Source: Clostridia bacterium (GTDB taxonomy: Bacteria; Bacillota; Clostridia; Christensenellales; Borkfalkiaceae). Taken from it: 64,000 nt of DNA. Shown here in pieces: positions 17,814 to 25,682 of this stretch; position 1 is the stretch's first letter; every line of letters starts with the position of its first letter. A program made the position numbers and the translations under genes. The notes below the pieces were generated by a model, which saw only the letters and a program-made list of their open reading frames with translations, ran no database searches and was not told the origin of the DNA. The stretch lies in contig JAGASM010000003.1 in NCBI GenBank assembly GCA_017621735.1, positions 41,824 to 105,823 on the forward strand, given 5' to 3'.

Positions 17814-18297
17814 AAAAATCGTCGTCGTGTTCGTCGTCTTCGTCGTCCTCGTCGTCGCCGAGCGAATAAATGTCGTCCCCCGTAACGTACTCGAGATCCT
17901 CTTCGTCGTCGGAAACGTACTCTTCCTCTTCCATTTCCTCATCGAATTCTTCGTCGAACGTTTCGTCGATTCCTTCCATTCCTTCGTCCAAATCGACGTC
18001 GGTATCGTCGTCGAGGTAGTTTCTCCACTCCTCGTCGTCTTCCACCTCGTCTTCCGGCTCCTCGTCGTCGTAGACGGACTTTTTGCGGCACTCGTCGCAC
18101 ATCTTTTCTCCTGCGCGCATTTCGTTTTCTCCGCAAATCGGGCAAAGTTCCGTTGCCAAGTCTTCGTCTTCGAAATCAAGTTCCTCCGTTTCCGTAGGAA
18201 TTCCCTTTAATTCTTTTAAGCAAATATCGCAGTATTCCTGCTTTTCCGCGTCGATATAATTGAGTTCGCAACGCGGACACTTCATATAACGCACCAT
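17812..18297 (-). CDS. Zinc-ribbon protein with long acidic tail
   Basis: A 161-residue protein. Residues 1-75 contain two zinc-ribbon-like Cys clusters (CPRC, CDIC, CPICG, CDEC). The rest is extremely acidic (runs of Asp and Glu) and probably disordered. A cytoplasmic binding role, such as to RNA polymerase or ribosomal components, is possible but only a guess. It precedes comF on the same strand and shares its transcript. Promoter at 18331-18359 and a GGAGG site support the start. The repetitive GAA/GAC codons create long open frames on the other strand that are not genes. Confidence 0.75.
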   Translation of the reverse strand: MVRYMKCPRCELNYIDAEKQEYCDICLKELKGIPTETEELDFEDEDLATELCPICGENEMRAGEKMCDECRKKSVYDDEEPEDEVEDDEEWRNYLDDDTDVDLDEGMEGIDETFDEEFDEEMEEEEYVSDDEEDLEYVTGDDIYSLGDDEDDEDDEHDDDF

Positions 18298-18330
18298 TTT
18301 CCCTTCCTCCGTTTGTTTTTAGGCTAATAA

Positions 18331-18359
18331 ATTATATTAGTATTTATTTTTTTTGTAAA
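18331..18359 (-). promoter_or_regulatory. Sigma-A promoter of the zinc-ribbon/comF unit
   Basis: On the minus strand TTTACA (18354-18359), 17 bp, TATAAT (18331-18336). Confidence 0.8.
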
Positions 18360-18418
18360 CTGTTTTTTTATGCCTTTTTCAAAAAAATTCTCGTTTTTTT
18401 CTTTTTTTTGAGAAAATT

Positions 18419-18452
18419 AAAAAAATCACCCAAAAGATCGGGTAATTTTTCG
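18419..18452. terminator. Terminator-like hairpin
   Basis: aaaaatcaccc and gggtaattttt form an imperfect stem around aaaagatc, with A and T runs on both sides. It is the second hairpin downstream of the gene at 18569-19093. Confidence 0.6.
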
Positions 18453-18528
18453 TTTATTTTCTCCGTTTGAAAAGCGACGCCCCGCATTTTTTGCTCCTTT
18501 GCGCCTGCCTTTACCGTCAACTTCATTT

Positions 18529-18588
18529 TGAAAAAAATCCCGCGCTTATCGCGCGGGATTTTGATCGTTTATTCTTTTTCTTCCGTTT
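18529..18588 (-). repeat. Gene-tail plus terminator cassette, copy 1
   Basis: About 60 bp nearly identical to 19169-19228. It holds a terminator hairpin (cccgcgc-ttat-gcgcggg) and the last codons (TEEKE plus stop) of the gene at 18569-19093. The copies differ mainly by one A in an A run. Confidence 0.9.
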
Positions 18589-19093
18589 GAGAAAGGTACT
18601 CGTCGACAAGTTCCGCCGTTCTCTTTTTTATTTGCATAAGTCGCCTTAACAGACCTTTTTGAAGCCCCAGTACCGTTTCCACCGTCGCGTCTTCCCCACG
18701 GTCTCTTGGACGCGGGAAAAGTAAGTTCAATGCTTTTGACCGATCCTCGTACTCTAAAATATCTTTTATCATCCGTTCCGCGTCATTTTTCCACGTTGAC
18801 TCTTTTTCCGTCGCCGCAATCGCTTTCGCGATTCGCTTTACAGGATTCAAAATTTTTTCAAGAGCCGTCAAGTTTTCATCGTCATACATTACCAATTCTG
18901 CCATCTCAAACGCCATAAGACGCCTCAAACGACTTCCCACCCACCTTTCCGAAAACGCATCGTCGTTCTTTTTTCTCAATTGGCAAAACGCTTCAAAATA
19001 ATTTTCTAAACTTGCCGCTTCGCGCTTTACCGTTTCGACGGTCGACGCAAATTCATTTTGCTTGTCTTTGTTAATAACGATCTCTTCTTTCAT
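18569..19093 (-). CDS. Hypothetical helical protein
   Basis: A 174-residue, mostly alpha-helical, charged protein with no membrane segment or known motif. It is rich in Arg, Glu and Leu (for example RLRRLMAFEMAELV and LQKGLLRRLMQIKKR), consistent with a helical bundle or coiled coil in the cytoplasm. Promoter and GAGGAG ribosome site are good, so it is expressed. Its last residues, TEEKE, are identical at DNA level to the end of the large lipoprotein gene next to it and may have been acquired with the copied terminator. Function unknown. Confidence 0.65.
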   Translation of the reverse strand: MKEEIVINKDKQNEFASTVETVKREAASLENYFEAFCQLRKKNDDAFSERWVGSRLRRLMAFEMAELVMYDDENLTALEKILNPVKRIAKAIAATEKESTWKNDAERMIKDILEYEDRSKALNLLFPRPRDRGEDATVETVLGLQKGLLRRLMQIKKRTAELVDEYLSQTEEKE

Positions 19094-19119
19094 TTTCTTC
19101 TCCTCGCGTTTATTGCAAT

Positions 19120-19147
19120 ATTATAGCACTCAATTTTTGTATGTCAA
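19120..19147 (-). promoter_or_regulatory. Sigma-A promoter of the gene at 18569-19093
   Basis: On the minus strand TTGACA (19142-19147), 16 bp, TATAAT (19120-19125). Confidence 0.8.
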
Positions 19148-19168
19148 GTACCAAAACCAAAAATTTTA

Positions 19169-19228
19169 TTGAAAAAATCCCGCGCTTATCGCGCGGGATT
19201 TTGATCGTTTATTCTTTTTCTTCCGTTT
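19169..19228 (-). repeat. Gene-tail plus terminator cassette, copy 2
   Basis: The partner of 18529-18588. It includes the terminator of the lipoprotein gene (hairpin at about 19178-19199) and its final codons. Confidence 0.9.
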
Positions 19229-21419
19229 CTACGGATTCTTCCGCTACTGCTTCTTCAACCGCTTCCGTTGCAGTTTCTTCCGCCGCAACTTCCGCCGTTT
19301 CGTCCGCGTAGACGTCTACGCTCTTGTCGTCCGTCGTGTCGACAACGAGTTTCGGCTTCTTCACCGTAGCCGCTTGCGCCGCCTTCTTTGCCTTCGTAAG
19401 AAGGACAGGTACGACAATCGCCGTTGCAACGACAAGCGCCGCACCGACGCCGATCAAGATCCAAGCCCAAACGGGAAGCCCTTCGTCCGTTTCTTCGGGA
19501 GCAACGTAGCGTTGCATTGCGCCGTGCCAATGTTCGGCAATCGCCGTTTCATCCGATTCGTTGACTTTGCCAAGCGTGAGAATGAACGCGCTTCTTACGC
19601 GATAATCTTTGAACGCGAGGTCGGCGTCCCCTTCCTTGCCTTCCGCATACGCAAAGACTGCGTCTTTGTCTTCTTCGTTGTACAAATACTCGTCGTCTTT
19701 GCCCGCGTCTTTCGCCTCTTGAAGGTTGTCCTCAAAGAACTCCGTCGATCCCGTGTAGAAATAGGAATTGATCGCCGTCGCTCTCGTTGCGTGATCCGCC
19801 TTTAAGTCGTTGATATAATCGGTTACTTCGGTGTATTTTTCGTTGAACGCCTTGACTTCCGCGTTGTTCATGAGGTCGCCGTCCGCATTCTTCAAACTAA
19901 CCGCCGAAACGTAGTTGTAAGAGGTGGAGCCGAGCGCTTCCGCATCCGCATAGAAGAGAGTGTTATCTACGATCTCGTACGGATACCAACTGTTCGCGTG
20001 TTCTGCTTTCAAAACGCGGACGGGTTGGAATTCGTCCTTAACGGCAAGGTTGCTGTAATCGTCCGCCGTGCCGTTGTATACCGCACGTTCTACGGAAACG
20101 CCGCTTCCTTCCGAACGGTTGAAGTATACGTATTTGTACGTATCGTCCGACGTGCTGTCAAGATACATGAGCGTTGCGCCCGATACGTTCGTTGCGATTC
20201 TTTGTTCCGTTGCAACGCCGTTTGCACCGACGTCCGCACGGTAAATATTCGCGCCGTCCACGTAAATATAGTGGTGCGTGTCGCCGTCAAGATAGAAGAC
20301 GGCGGAAGCAGATGCTTTGGCGGTGTCTTGCGCAACGACGTCGAGGTTGCTATCCGCATTGCCCGTAACGGAGTTCCACGTTTCGGTTACGGTTTCTTCC
20401 GCAAGGTAGTAAAGCCAACCCGTTTCTCCCGTCGTCGTGCCCGCTGCAGCAAGGTCTTTCCGCGTGAAGTAAATGCCGTCGTTATTATAAGAAAGCAGGC
20501 TGTACGTGTAACCGATGGTAGGAATCGCATCCGCGGAAGCGTCTTCCGTGTGTTGCGTGTATTGCGTCTTGATTCCCGTCTTGCCGATTCCGTCGAGAAT
20601 GATTTCGCCGTAGTTATGATAGGGCGCTTCGCCGTCGTGTTCGTCAAGATAAGCCTGATCGTAGGTGTATTCGTAAGGCGCTTCCGTCGCGTCTGCCGAT
20701 ACGCGGTAAATTTGCGTGTATCTGAGTTGGTTGGGGCTGTCCTTATCGTCGCCGTCTACAACGTTCATCGTGTAATAAACGTAAGGATTTTCCTTGTCCG
20801 TGCTGTCGAGGACGTAACTTGCCATGTTCTTAACGAGCGTGGTGGTTACTTCCGTCGAAGTGTTGTACGAATAAAGGGTGCTCCCTTCTACGTAGAGGTT
20901 GTAAACGACGTCGTCCACTTCGACAAAACGGTAAACGGTCGCGTTGTTTTCTACGCGGAACATGCTCTTGACGTCCGAGCCGTCTAATTTCGCGCTCTTG
21001 AAGTCGAGATATTCGTTTTCGACAACGCCTTCCGTGTTTTTAACGTTGTTGGGCGTTGCATAATAAATGCGGTCGCCGTAGACGTAAAGACCGGACGTAT
21101 AGTCCGCCGCAACCATAAGGGAAGGAACGACCGTTTCCGCCGTGTTTTCCCCTTCGGCGATATCTTCTTTTGCAATCCGCATGAGCGCGCCTTTTACGAC
21201 GTCGCCGTACGTATTGTCAGACGTGTACGTTTCTACCCCGTTGATAAAGTAGACGTAATCCCCCTTTTCTACGACGAATCCGCCGTTCGAAGAAACTTCT
21301 CCCGTTACGTCGCCCGCAAGAGGGGTAAACGGCGTATCGCAAGCAGCGAGAGATGCAACGCTCGCCGTCATTACGGTTGCCGTCAATAATACGAATAATT
21401 TTTTGCCATATTTGCGCAT
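19209..21419 (-). CDS. Large lipoprotein with C-terminal membrane helix and acidic tail
   Basis: A 736-residue surface protein. Residues 1-27 form a lipoprotein signal ending in the lipobox SLAAC. Residues 30-520 contain recurring YxYxxxxxIYY-like beta strands (YVYFINGV, YVYGDRIYYAT, YKYVYFNRS), resembling the propeller-like repeats of Firmicutes surface proteins such as DUF5050. A membrane helix (WAWILIGVGAALVVATAIVV) lies near 650, then a basic stop-transfer patch (KAKKAAQ) and an acidic tail. This implies both lipid and helix anchoring with a cytoplasmic tail, which is unusual. An AAGGAG site precedes the ATG. Function unknown. Confidence 0.75.
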   Translation of the reverse strand: MRKYGKKLFVLLTATVMTASVASLAACDTPFTPLAGDVTGEVSSNGGFVVEKGDYVYFINGVETYTSDNTYGDVVKGALMRIAKEDIAEGENTAETVVPSLMVAADYTSGLYVYGDRIYYATPNNVKNTEGVVENEYLDFKSAKLDGSDVKSMFRVENNATVYRFVEVDDVVYNLYVEGSTLYSYNTSTEVTTTLVKNMASYVLDSTDKENPYVYYTMNVVDGDDKDSPNQLRYTQIYRVSADATEAPYEYTYDQAYLDEHDGEAPYHNYGEIILDGIGKTGIKTQYTQHTEDASADAIPTIGYTYSLLSYNNDGIYFTRKDLAAAGTTTGETGWLYYLAEETVTETWNSVTGNADSNLDVVAQDTAKASASAVFYLDGDTHHYIYVDGANIYRADVGANGVATEQRIATNVSGATLMYLDSTSDDTYKYVYFNRSEGSGVSVERAVYNGTADDYSNLAVKDEFQPVRVLKAEHANSWYPYEIVDNTLFYADAEALGSTSYNYVSAVSLKNADGDLMNNAEVKAFNEKYTEVTDYINDLKADHATRATAINSYFYTGSTEFFEDNLQEAKDAGKDDEYLYNEEDKDAVFAYAEGKEGDADLAFKDYRVRSAFILTLGKVNESDETAIAEHWHGAMQRYVAPEETDEGLPVWAWILIGVGAALVVATAIVVPVLLTKAKKAAQAATVKKPKLVVDTTDDKSVDVYADETAEVAAEETATEAVEEAVAEESVETEEKE

Positions 21420-21566
21420 AACAATCCGAACTCCTTATTCCTGATCGTAAATTACAGTTCTAACGATACATGTTTTATTATATACTAAATCAAGGTTTTA
21501 CGCAATCAAAAACTTGCAAAACTTTTACTTTTCTTTGATATTTTTTCAGTTTAAGAGGTGTTTTTT

Positions 21567-21776
21567 ATGGAAAAATTCGGGATTTTCGAACTGCTCGACA
21601 CCCTGTCCGCGCTCACCGCGCAAAAATCCCCCGAAAAGACGGACGACGCTCCGCAAGACAATCCCCCTCCCGCCGAACGGGAACAGCCTTTGGCGGGAAC
21701 AAACAACGCTTTTTCCTCCCTCGTCGCCCGTCAAGAAGAAATTTCTCGCCGTATCGACAAAAACAACAGACGGTAG
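21567..21776 (+). CDS. Small hypothetical protein
   Basis: A 69-residue protein starting MEKFGIFELLDTLSALT, with a proline-rich middle (DNPPPAERE) and a helical, charged C-terminus (LVARQEEISRRIDKNNRR). An AAGAGGTG site lies 6-7 nt upstream of the ATG at 21567, which favours it over an ATG three codons earlier. A possible promoter (TTGCAA, 17 bp, GATATT) lies just before. No known domain. The short amphipathic start suggests a peripheral or regulatory peptide, but this is a guess. Confidence 0.55.
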   Translation: MEKFGIFELLDTLSALTAQKSPEKTDDAPQDNPPPAEREQPLAGTNNAFSSLVARQEEISRRIDKNNRR

Positions 21777-21812
21777 AATTTTTTTAGGTTTTCCACAAAA
21801 TACCTTGACGAC

Positions 21813-22036
21813 TTTGGCTCGCAACGGGAAACAAAGAACAACCGATTTTATACAGGGTACGGAAAGCCCTTGATCCCTTTGGCTCGCAACGGGAAACAAA
21901 GAACAATCGATTTTATGCAGGGTACGAAAAGCCCTTGATTCCCTTTGGCTCGCAACGGGAAACAAAGAACAATCGATTTTATGCAGGGTACGAAAAGCCC
22001 TTGATTCCCTTTGGCTCGCAACGGGAAACACACACC
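21813..22036. repeat. 66-bp tandem repeat, four copies
   Basis: tttggctcgcaacggg recurs at 21813, 21878, 21944 and 22010. The unit also has cagggtacgaaaagcccttg. Because 66 is a multiple of three, long artificial frames run through it. Beyond it, 22037-22186 shows nothing I recognise. Confidence 0.9.
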
Positions 22037-22186
22037 CCGCCGCCACACAAAAACAACCAACGATATACGGGATATTGTTTCTATGCCCCTCACTTTTCTC
22101 CCCGCCGCCGCATCAACCCTTTGTTTTCGGCGGGGGGGCATTCCCGTTAACTTGGCAATCGCGCTAAATCGACGTGTGTTTTTAGC

Positions 22187-22227
22187 AAAAAAGAGTTTGG
22201 ATTTTTTCCAAACTCTTTGATTTTTTA
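22187..22227. terminator. Terminator-like hairpin
   Basis: aaagagtttgga pairs with tccaaactcttt around a T-rich loop, with T run after it. It is about 235 bp from the esterase stop. The region 22228-22461 shows nothing else. Confidence 0.8.
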
Positions 22228-22461
22228 TTTGCGGAATTTATTAAGACGACAGTTTTTGTAAGACCGCGCGTTTTGTTTGCCATCGGTTGTCGCGTAAATC
22301 TTCTCCGTAGGCTGTAAAAAACATGCGGTGGGGGCGTTTTGAAAAAACTTTATGAGTTTGACAAATCCCGCGCGTTTTTCCGTCAACCGTTTTCGCTTGT
22401 CTTCTTCATAGACAACGCAAAAATAGCACGCGATACAATTCTAATTTGTAAGAAAATTTGC

Positions 22462-23349
22462 TCAACGGATACAAAATCCGCGTTTTTTCAACCACGTTTC
22501 CGCCAAATTATGCCATGCGGAAAGGTGTCCGATTTTTTCCTCTTCCCCGTCGTTTATCATCGTGTGCGCGTTGACGACGCTCGTTCCGTGCCACCCTTTT
22601 TCAAAGACGTGCAGTTCAAAAGGAACGCCTGCGTTGCGATATGCCATCGCCATGCGGAATGCACTCTCGACGGGCACGCAGTCGTCCTCCACCGTGTGCC
22701 AAATGAAAGCGGGCGCGCTTTCTTCCGTTACGCGCGTTTCCAAGGAAAGAAACGCCCTCGTCTTTTCGTTTGCACCCGAAATGGTATCCGAAGTTCCCTC
22801 GTGCGTAAACCCCTTTTCCGTCGTCAAAACGGCGTAGGAAAGAATGACGGCGTCGGGACGGCCTAATTTGGCAACGTCGCCCAAAACCTCCCGCACGGAA
22901 GAGTGAAACGAAAGCGTTGCGAGCATGCCCGTAAGGTGTCCGCCCGCGGAAAAGCCCACCGCCGCGACGTGTTCAGGATCGACGCGGAATTCCTCGGCGT
23001 TCTTACGGATATACGCCATCGCCATGACCGCCTCGACGAGCGGCCCGGGGAATACCATGCGTTCGTCCATTTTTCCGCGTGCCAACATTTCGTGATACGG
23101 CTTGTCGCTCACGGTATATTTGAGCGTGAACGCCGCATACCCCTTTGCGAGAAAGGCAAGCGCAACCGGCTCTCCTTCCCGTTCGGATACAAACCCGTAT
23201 CCCCCGCCCGGAATGACGAGAATGGCGGGGTGCGTTTTGGGGCGCACCTCCGTATAAACCGCGGGAACGTAAGAAGTCAAATATCCGCCGTCCATGCCCT
23301 TTCTTTCAATTTGAAAATATTCGTACAAATCAACCGTTTTGCAAGTCAT
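22462..23349 (-). CDS. Alpha/beta hydrolase (esterase/acetyl-xylan-esterase-like)
   Basis: A 295-residue cytoplasmic hydrolase with no signal peptide. It shows an oxyanion-hole motif PGGGYGF near residue 47, the nucleophile elbow GFSAGGH near residue 132, and a late catalytic His in KGWHGTS; an Asp in EDDC is the likely third triad member. This pattern is typical of the BD-FAE/Aes-type esterases that remove acetyl or feruloyl groups from sugars. Together with the GH43 genes at 59-62 kb it suggests plant-glycan use, but the two loci are far apart. Strong promoter and AAGGAG site. Confidence 0.85.
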   Translation of the reverse strand: MTCKTVDLYEYFQIERKGMDGGYLTSYVPAVYTEVRPKTHPAILVIPGGGYGFVSEREGEPVALAFLAKGYAAFTLKYTVSDKPYHEMLARGKMDERMVFPGPLVEAVMAMAYIRKNAEEFRVDPEHVAAVGFSAGGHLTGMLATLSFHSSVREVLGDVAKLGRPDAVILSYAVLTTEKGFTHEGTSDTISGANEKTRAFLSLETRVTEESAPAFIWHTVEDDCVPVESAFRMAMAYRNAGVPFELHVFEKGWHGTSVVNAHTMINDGEEEKIGHLSAWHNLAETWLKKRGFCIR

Positions 23350-23373
23350 CGCATTTCTCCTTTTTCTCTTTCC

Positions 23374-23402
23374 ATTATACCGCCCTATCTTTGCATTGTC
23401 AA
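23374..23402 (-). promoter_or_regulatory. Sigma-A promoter of the esterase gene
   Basis: On the minus strand TTGACA (23397-23402), 17 bp, TATAAT (23374-23379). Confidence 0.85.
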
Positions 23403-23418
23403 GAGTGATTTTTCGGCA

Positions 23419-23456
23419 AAAAAGAAACGCCCCCGCGCTAAAACTGCGCGGGGGCG
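23419..23456 (-). terminator. Terminator of the lipoprotein/zinc-ribbon pair
   Basis: cgcccccgcgc pairs with gcgcgggggcg; on the minus strand a T-rich run follows. It separates this pair from the esterase promoter. Confidence 0.85.
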
Positions 23457-23560
23457 GATATTTTGACGTTTCTTACAACGGGTTATTTTTCCCCTTTTAA
23501 CATACTTGCAATAAACCGTTCTCGGAATTTTTTTTTACCTTTTACATTGTGTTATCATTT

Positions 23561-23935
23561 TTATCTATAGGTTAATCGTGTCAATTTGGCATTTGTTGGT
23601 TTTCCTAACGATATTTTCTCCATATATGTACAACTAAACCTTCCCGTTTGTTTTGCTCTAACATTGTTTACATAATCAGTCGCCGTGCCAAGTATCACTC
23701 CATTAACATCATAAATCGTAAATTCTATAATTATGGTGTTTGTATCAACCACCGTATTGTTTGCAACATAACCACTTACTTCAAGTGTATAATAATTCAA
23801 GCCCGTTTCTAAATTTGTTGTAACCTCACTAACAGAAAGTTCGGGTTGCCTTGATTCTTCATCAGAACTCGTAACGCATCCTACACCACTTAAAACAAAT
23901 AAACAGATTAAAAAAAATGTTAAAAGTTTTTTCAT
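23561..23935 (-). CDS. Small lipoprotein with FxLYD-like domain
   Basis: A 124-residue protein. The signal peptide ends in the lipobox LSGVGC near residue 18. The mature part is a single beta-sandwich-like domain with features of the FxLYD family (YYTLEVSGYVANNT, IIIEFTIYDVNGVILG, final ARLTRLTYR-like strand). It would be a surface lipoprotein of unknown ligand. The start at 23935 fits the signal peptide; the ribosome site is weak. It follows the zinc-ribbon gene by 16 bp. The AT content is well above that of neighbours, suggesting acquisition by transfer. Confidence 0.7.
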   Translation of the reverse strand: MKKLLTFFLICLFVLSGVGCVTSSDEESRQPELSVSEVTTNLETGLNYYTLEVSGYVANNTVVDTNTIIIEFTIYDVNGVILGTATDYVNNVRAKQTGRFSCTYMEKISLGKPTNAKLTRLTYR

Positions 23936-23951
23936 TTTTCGCCTTTTTTTG

Positions 23952-24131
23952 TTAAATGCTTTCTTTCTTTCCACAATCAGGGCAATATTTTACATTTTGC
24001 TTTCCCTTTACAAACAAAAACAATAACCCGATAGGAAAAAGCAGCACCGCTAAAACTACACGCCAAGTTTCCGTAGGCTTTTCCTCTTCTATAATTTTAC
24101 AATTTTCTTTTCCACAATAACTGCATTTCAT
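23952..24131 (-). CDS. Small zinc-ribbon membrane protein
   Basis: A 59-residue protein with a Cys pair at each end (CSYCGKENC and YCPDCGKK) around one hydrophobic helix (VVLAVLLFPIGLLFLFV). The cysteines probably bind one zinc ion on the cytoplasmic face. The start at 24131 has GGAGG 9 nt upstream; an ATG three codons earlier has no room for the site. It is transcribed from the operator-controlled promoter at 24154-24183 and is the first gene of the pair. Confidence 0.65.
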   Translation of the reverse strand: MKCSYCGKENCKIIEEEKPTETWRVVLAVLLFPIGLLFLFVKGKQNVKYCPDCGKKESI

Positions 24132-24153
24132 ATCTAACATCCTCCTTTTCTAT

Positions 24154-24183
24154 ATTGTAACTCGCATAATATACGATTGTCAA
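24154..24183 (-). promoter_or_regulatory. Promoter of the zinc-ribbon/lipoprotein pair
   Basis: On the minus strand TTGACA (24178-24183), 18 bp, TACAAT (24154-24159). The left arm of the operator fills the spacer exactly. Confidence 0.8.
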
Positions 24184-24207
24184 GTATTTTATCGTACATT
24201 ATGCGAG
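24161..24207. promoter_or_regulatory. Large inverted repeat, probable operator for the XRE regulator
   Basis: Arms of 17 bp (ctcgcataatatacgat at 24161-24177; atcgtacattatgcgag at 24191-24207) are complementary at 16 of 17 positions and are separated by 13 bp. They lie between divergent genes, one of which encodes an HTH protein, and cover the promoter of the other. Confidence 0.8.
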
Positions 24208-24235
24208 AATAATATCGTAAGGGTGGTGATAATTT

Positions 24236-24448
24236 ATGGATTTACAAACTATACAATCAAGATTAAGAGAATCAATTAAACAAAGCAATCTAACACAAAA
24301 AGAAATAGCAAAACAAATAGGTGTATCCTTTCAAACGGTATCCAAATATATGTGTGAGGACATTTTTCCCGCACTTGACACTTTTGCCAAACTGTGCAAA
24401 GTTCTTGATGTGAAATCCGACTATATTTTAGGAATAGAGGAGTTTTGA
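24236..24448 (+). CDS. XRE-family helix-turn-helix regulator
   Basis: A 70-residue protein that is almost entirely an HTH_3/Cro-CI domain: LRESIKQSNLTQKEIAKQIG then VSFQTVSKYMC, followed by the usual closing LDTFAKLCKVLDVKSDYILG. It would bind DNA as a dimer. The divergent position and the large inverted repeat between the genes point to repression of the zinc-ribbon/lipoprotein pair and probably of itself. A purine-rich site (aagggtggtg) precedes the ATG. The gene is AT-rich like the cassette. Confidence 0.9.
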   Translation: MDLQTIQSRLRESIKQSNLTQKEIAKQIGVSFQTVSKYMCEDIFPALDTFAKLCKVLDVKSDYILGIEEF

Positions 24449-24459
24449 TTTTTCAAAAC

Positions 24460-24492
24460 AAAAAAAGACAGGTGTAAAAACCTGTCTTTTTG
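24460..24492. terminator. Bidirectional terminator between XRE gene and rpsI
   Basis: aaaaagacaggt pairs with acctgtcttttt around a short loop, with A and T runs on both sides. Confidence 0.9.
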
Positions 24493-24531
24493 ATTTTTGT
24501 TGATAACTCTCTCCAAAAATGCTTTCGTAAA

Positions 24532-24945
24532 TTATCTCTTGGAGAATTGCGGAGCACGACGAGCCTTTTTCAAGCCGTACTTCTTTCTTTCCTTTGCACG
24601 AGGATCTCTCGTAAGGAAGCCCGCTTTTTTGAGGGCAGGTCTGCAATCGGGCTCACATTGAAGGAGCGCTCTTGCAATGCCGAGGCGAATTGCGCCTGCT
24701 TGCCCCGTGTAACCGCCGCCTACGACGTTTACGAAAATATCATACTTGCCTTCTGCGTTGATTTCCGCAAGAGGTTGTTTTACGATGTACTGAAGGGTAC
24801 CCATAGGGAAGTAATCGTCGAGCGTTCTATCGTTGATGACGATTGCACCGCTGCCGGAAGGGATAAGACGGACGCGAGCGATTGCCTTCTTTCTTCTGCC
24901 CGTACCCCAGAACTGCAATTTTTTCTTCAAATTTGCCTTAGCCAT
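24532..24945 (-). CDS. rpsI: 30S ribosomal protein S9
   Basis: A 137-residue S9. It has the family hallmarks [33 protein letters not shown] and the basic tail ending RRAPQFSKR, which reaches towards the P-site tRNA. It follows rplM by 17 bp on the same strand, the conserved rplM-rpsI operon. Confidence 0.98.
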   Translation of the reverse strand: MAKANLKKKLQFWGTGRRKKAIARVRLIPSGSGAIVINDRTLDDYFPMGTLQYIVKQPLAEINAEGKYDIFVNVVGGGYTGQAGAIRLGIARALLQCEPDCRPALKKAGFLTRDPRAKERKKYGLKKARRAPQFSKR

Positions 24946-24962
24946 GTTCTCGATACCTCACC

Positions 24963-25394
24963 TTAAAATAATTTCAACTCTTCGGGTTTTTGCGCCGCGT
25001 GGTTGTGTTCCGCGCCCTTGTATACTCTCAACTTTTTGATCATTTGTCTACCGAGAGAGTTTTTGGGCAACATTCCCTTAACCGCTTCGTAAACCGCAAG
25101 GTCGCTCTTTTCCGCCATCATCTTGCCGTAAGAAATTTCTTTCAAGCCGCCGATGTAGCCGGTGTGGTAACGGTAAAACTTATCCTCGAGTTTTTTCCCC
25201 GTGAGGACAACCTTATCGCTGTTCAAAATAATTACGAAATCGCCCGTATCGACGTTGGGAGTAAACGTAGGCTTATTTTTGCCACGCAAAATCGCCGCGA
25301 CTTTGGAAGCAAGGCGCCCCATGGGGATGCCCGCACCGTCTACGACGTACCATTTTCTCTCTACCGTCTGAGCACTTGCCGTATAGGTCTTCAT
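24963..25394 (-). CDS. rplM: 50S ribosomal protein L13
   Basis: A 143-residue L13 of normal length, with [16 protein letters not shown] near the start, the [12 protein letters not shown] region and the C-terminal [19 protein letters not shown]. It is an early assembly protein of the large subunit and the first gene of the rplM-rpsI operon. A long leader (about 80 nt) lies between promoter and start. Confidence 0.98.
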   Translation of the reverse strand: MKTYTASAQTVERKWYVVDGAGIPMGRLASKVAAILRGKNKPTFTPNVDTGDFVIILNSDKVVLTGKKLEDKFYRYHTGYIGGLKEISYGKMMAEKSDLAVYEAVKGMLPKNSLGRQMIKKLRVYKGAEHNHAAQKPEELKLF

Positions 25395-25478
25395 ATCTTG
25401 TACTCCTTAACTTGCCGTTATCTTCTTTTTTTACCCGAAAACGCCTTGATTTCGGGCCTTTCGGTTGATTACCCATTC
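25395..25478 (-). promoter_or_regulatory. rplM 5' leader, possible L13 autoregulatory RNA
   Basis: The leader contains an inverted repeat (cccgaaatc and a matching gttttcggg) and begins with aatgggtaatcaaccg. Firmicutes rplM operons often carry the L13 leader motif bound by L13; assignment here rests on position and one hairpin only. Confidence 0.45.
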
Positions 25479-25507
25479 ATTATAGGCAATAAAAAAAGTT
25501 CCGTCAA
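25479..25507 (-). promoter_or_regulatory. Sigma-A promoter of rplM-rpsI
   Basis: On the minus strand TTGACG (25502-25507), 17 bp, TATAAT (25479-25484). Confidence 0.85.
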
Positions 25508-25682
25508 GTTGTTTTGAGTTGCAATTTTAAGTTTTTTTTAGAAATTATCAAAAAATTTTTTTTGCGCATTTTCACTGCGCGATCCCGCCCCCCGTTCAAC
25601 TCGCCGATGGAAACCCGACGCCCAACCAAACAAACGCTCGACGGCTTTCATTCTATTATTATTGCGCGCGAAAGAATCCGCG

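Noticed and set aside
17775..18179. N-terminal extension of ComF
   Set aside because: It overlaps the zinc-ribbon gene in another frame and has Thr/Lys/Arg-rich, non-protein-like sequence.
21546..22141. Minus-strand frames with repeated FPLRAKGNQGL
   Set aside because: The 66-bp repeat unit is a multiple of three and keeps frames open; there are no start signals.
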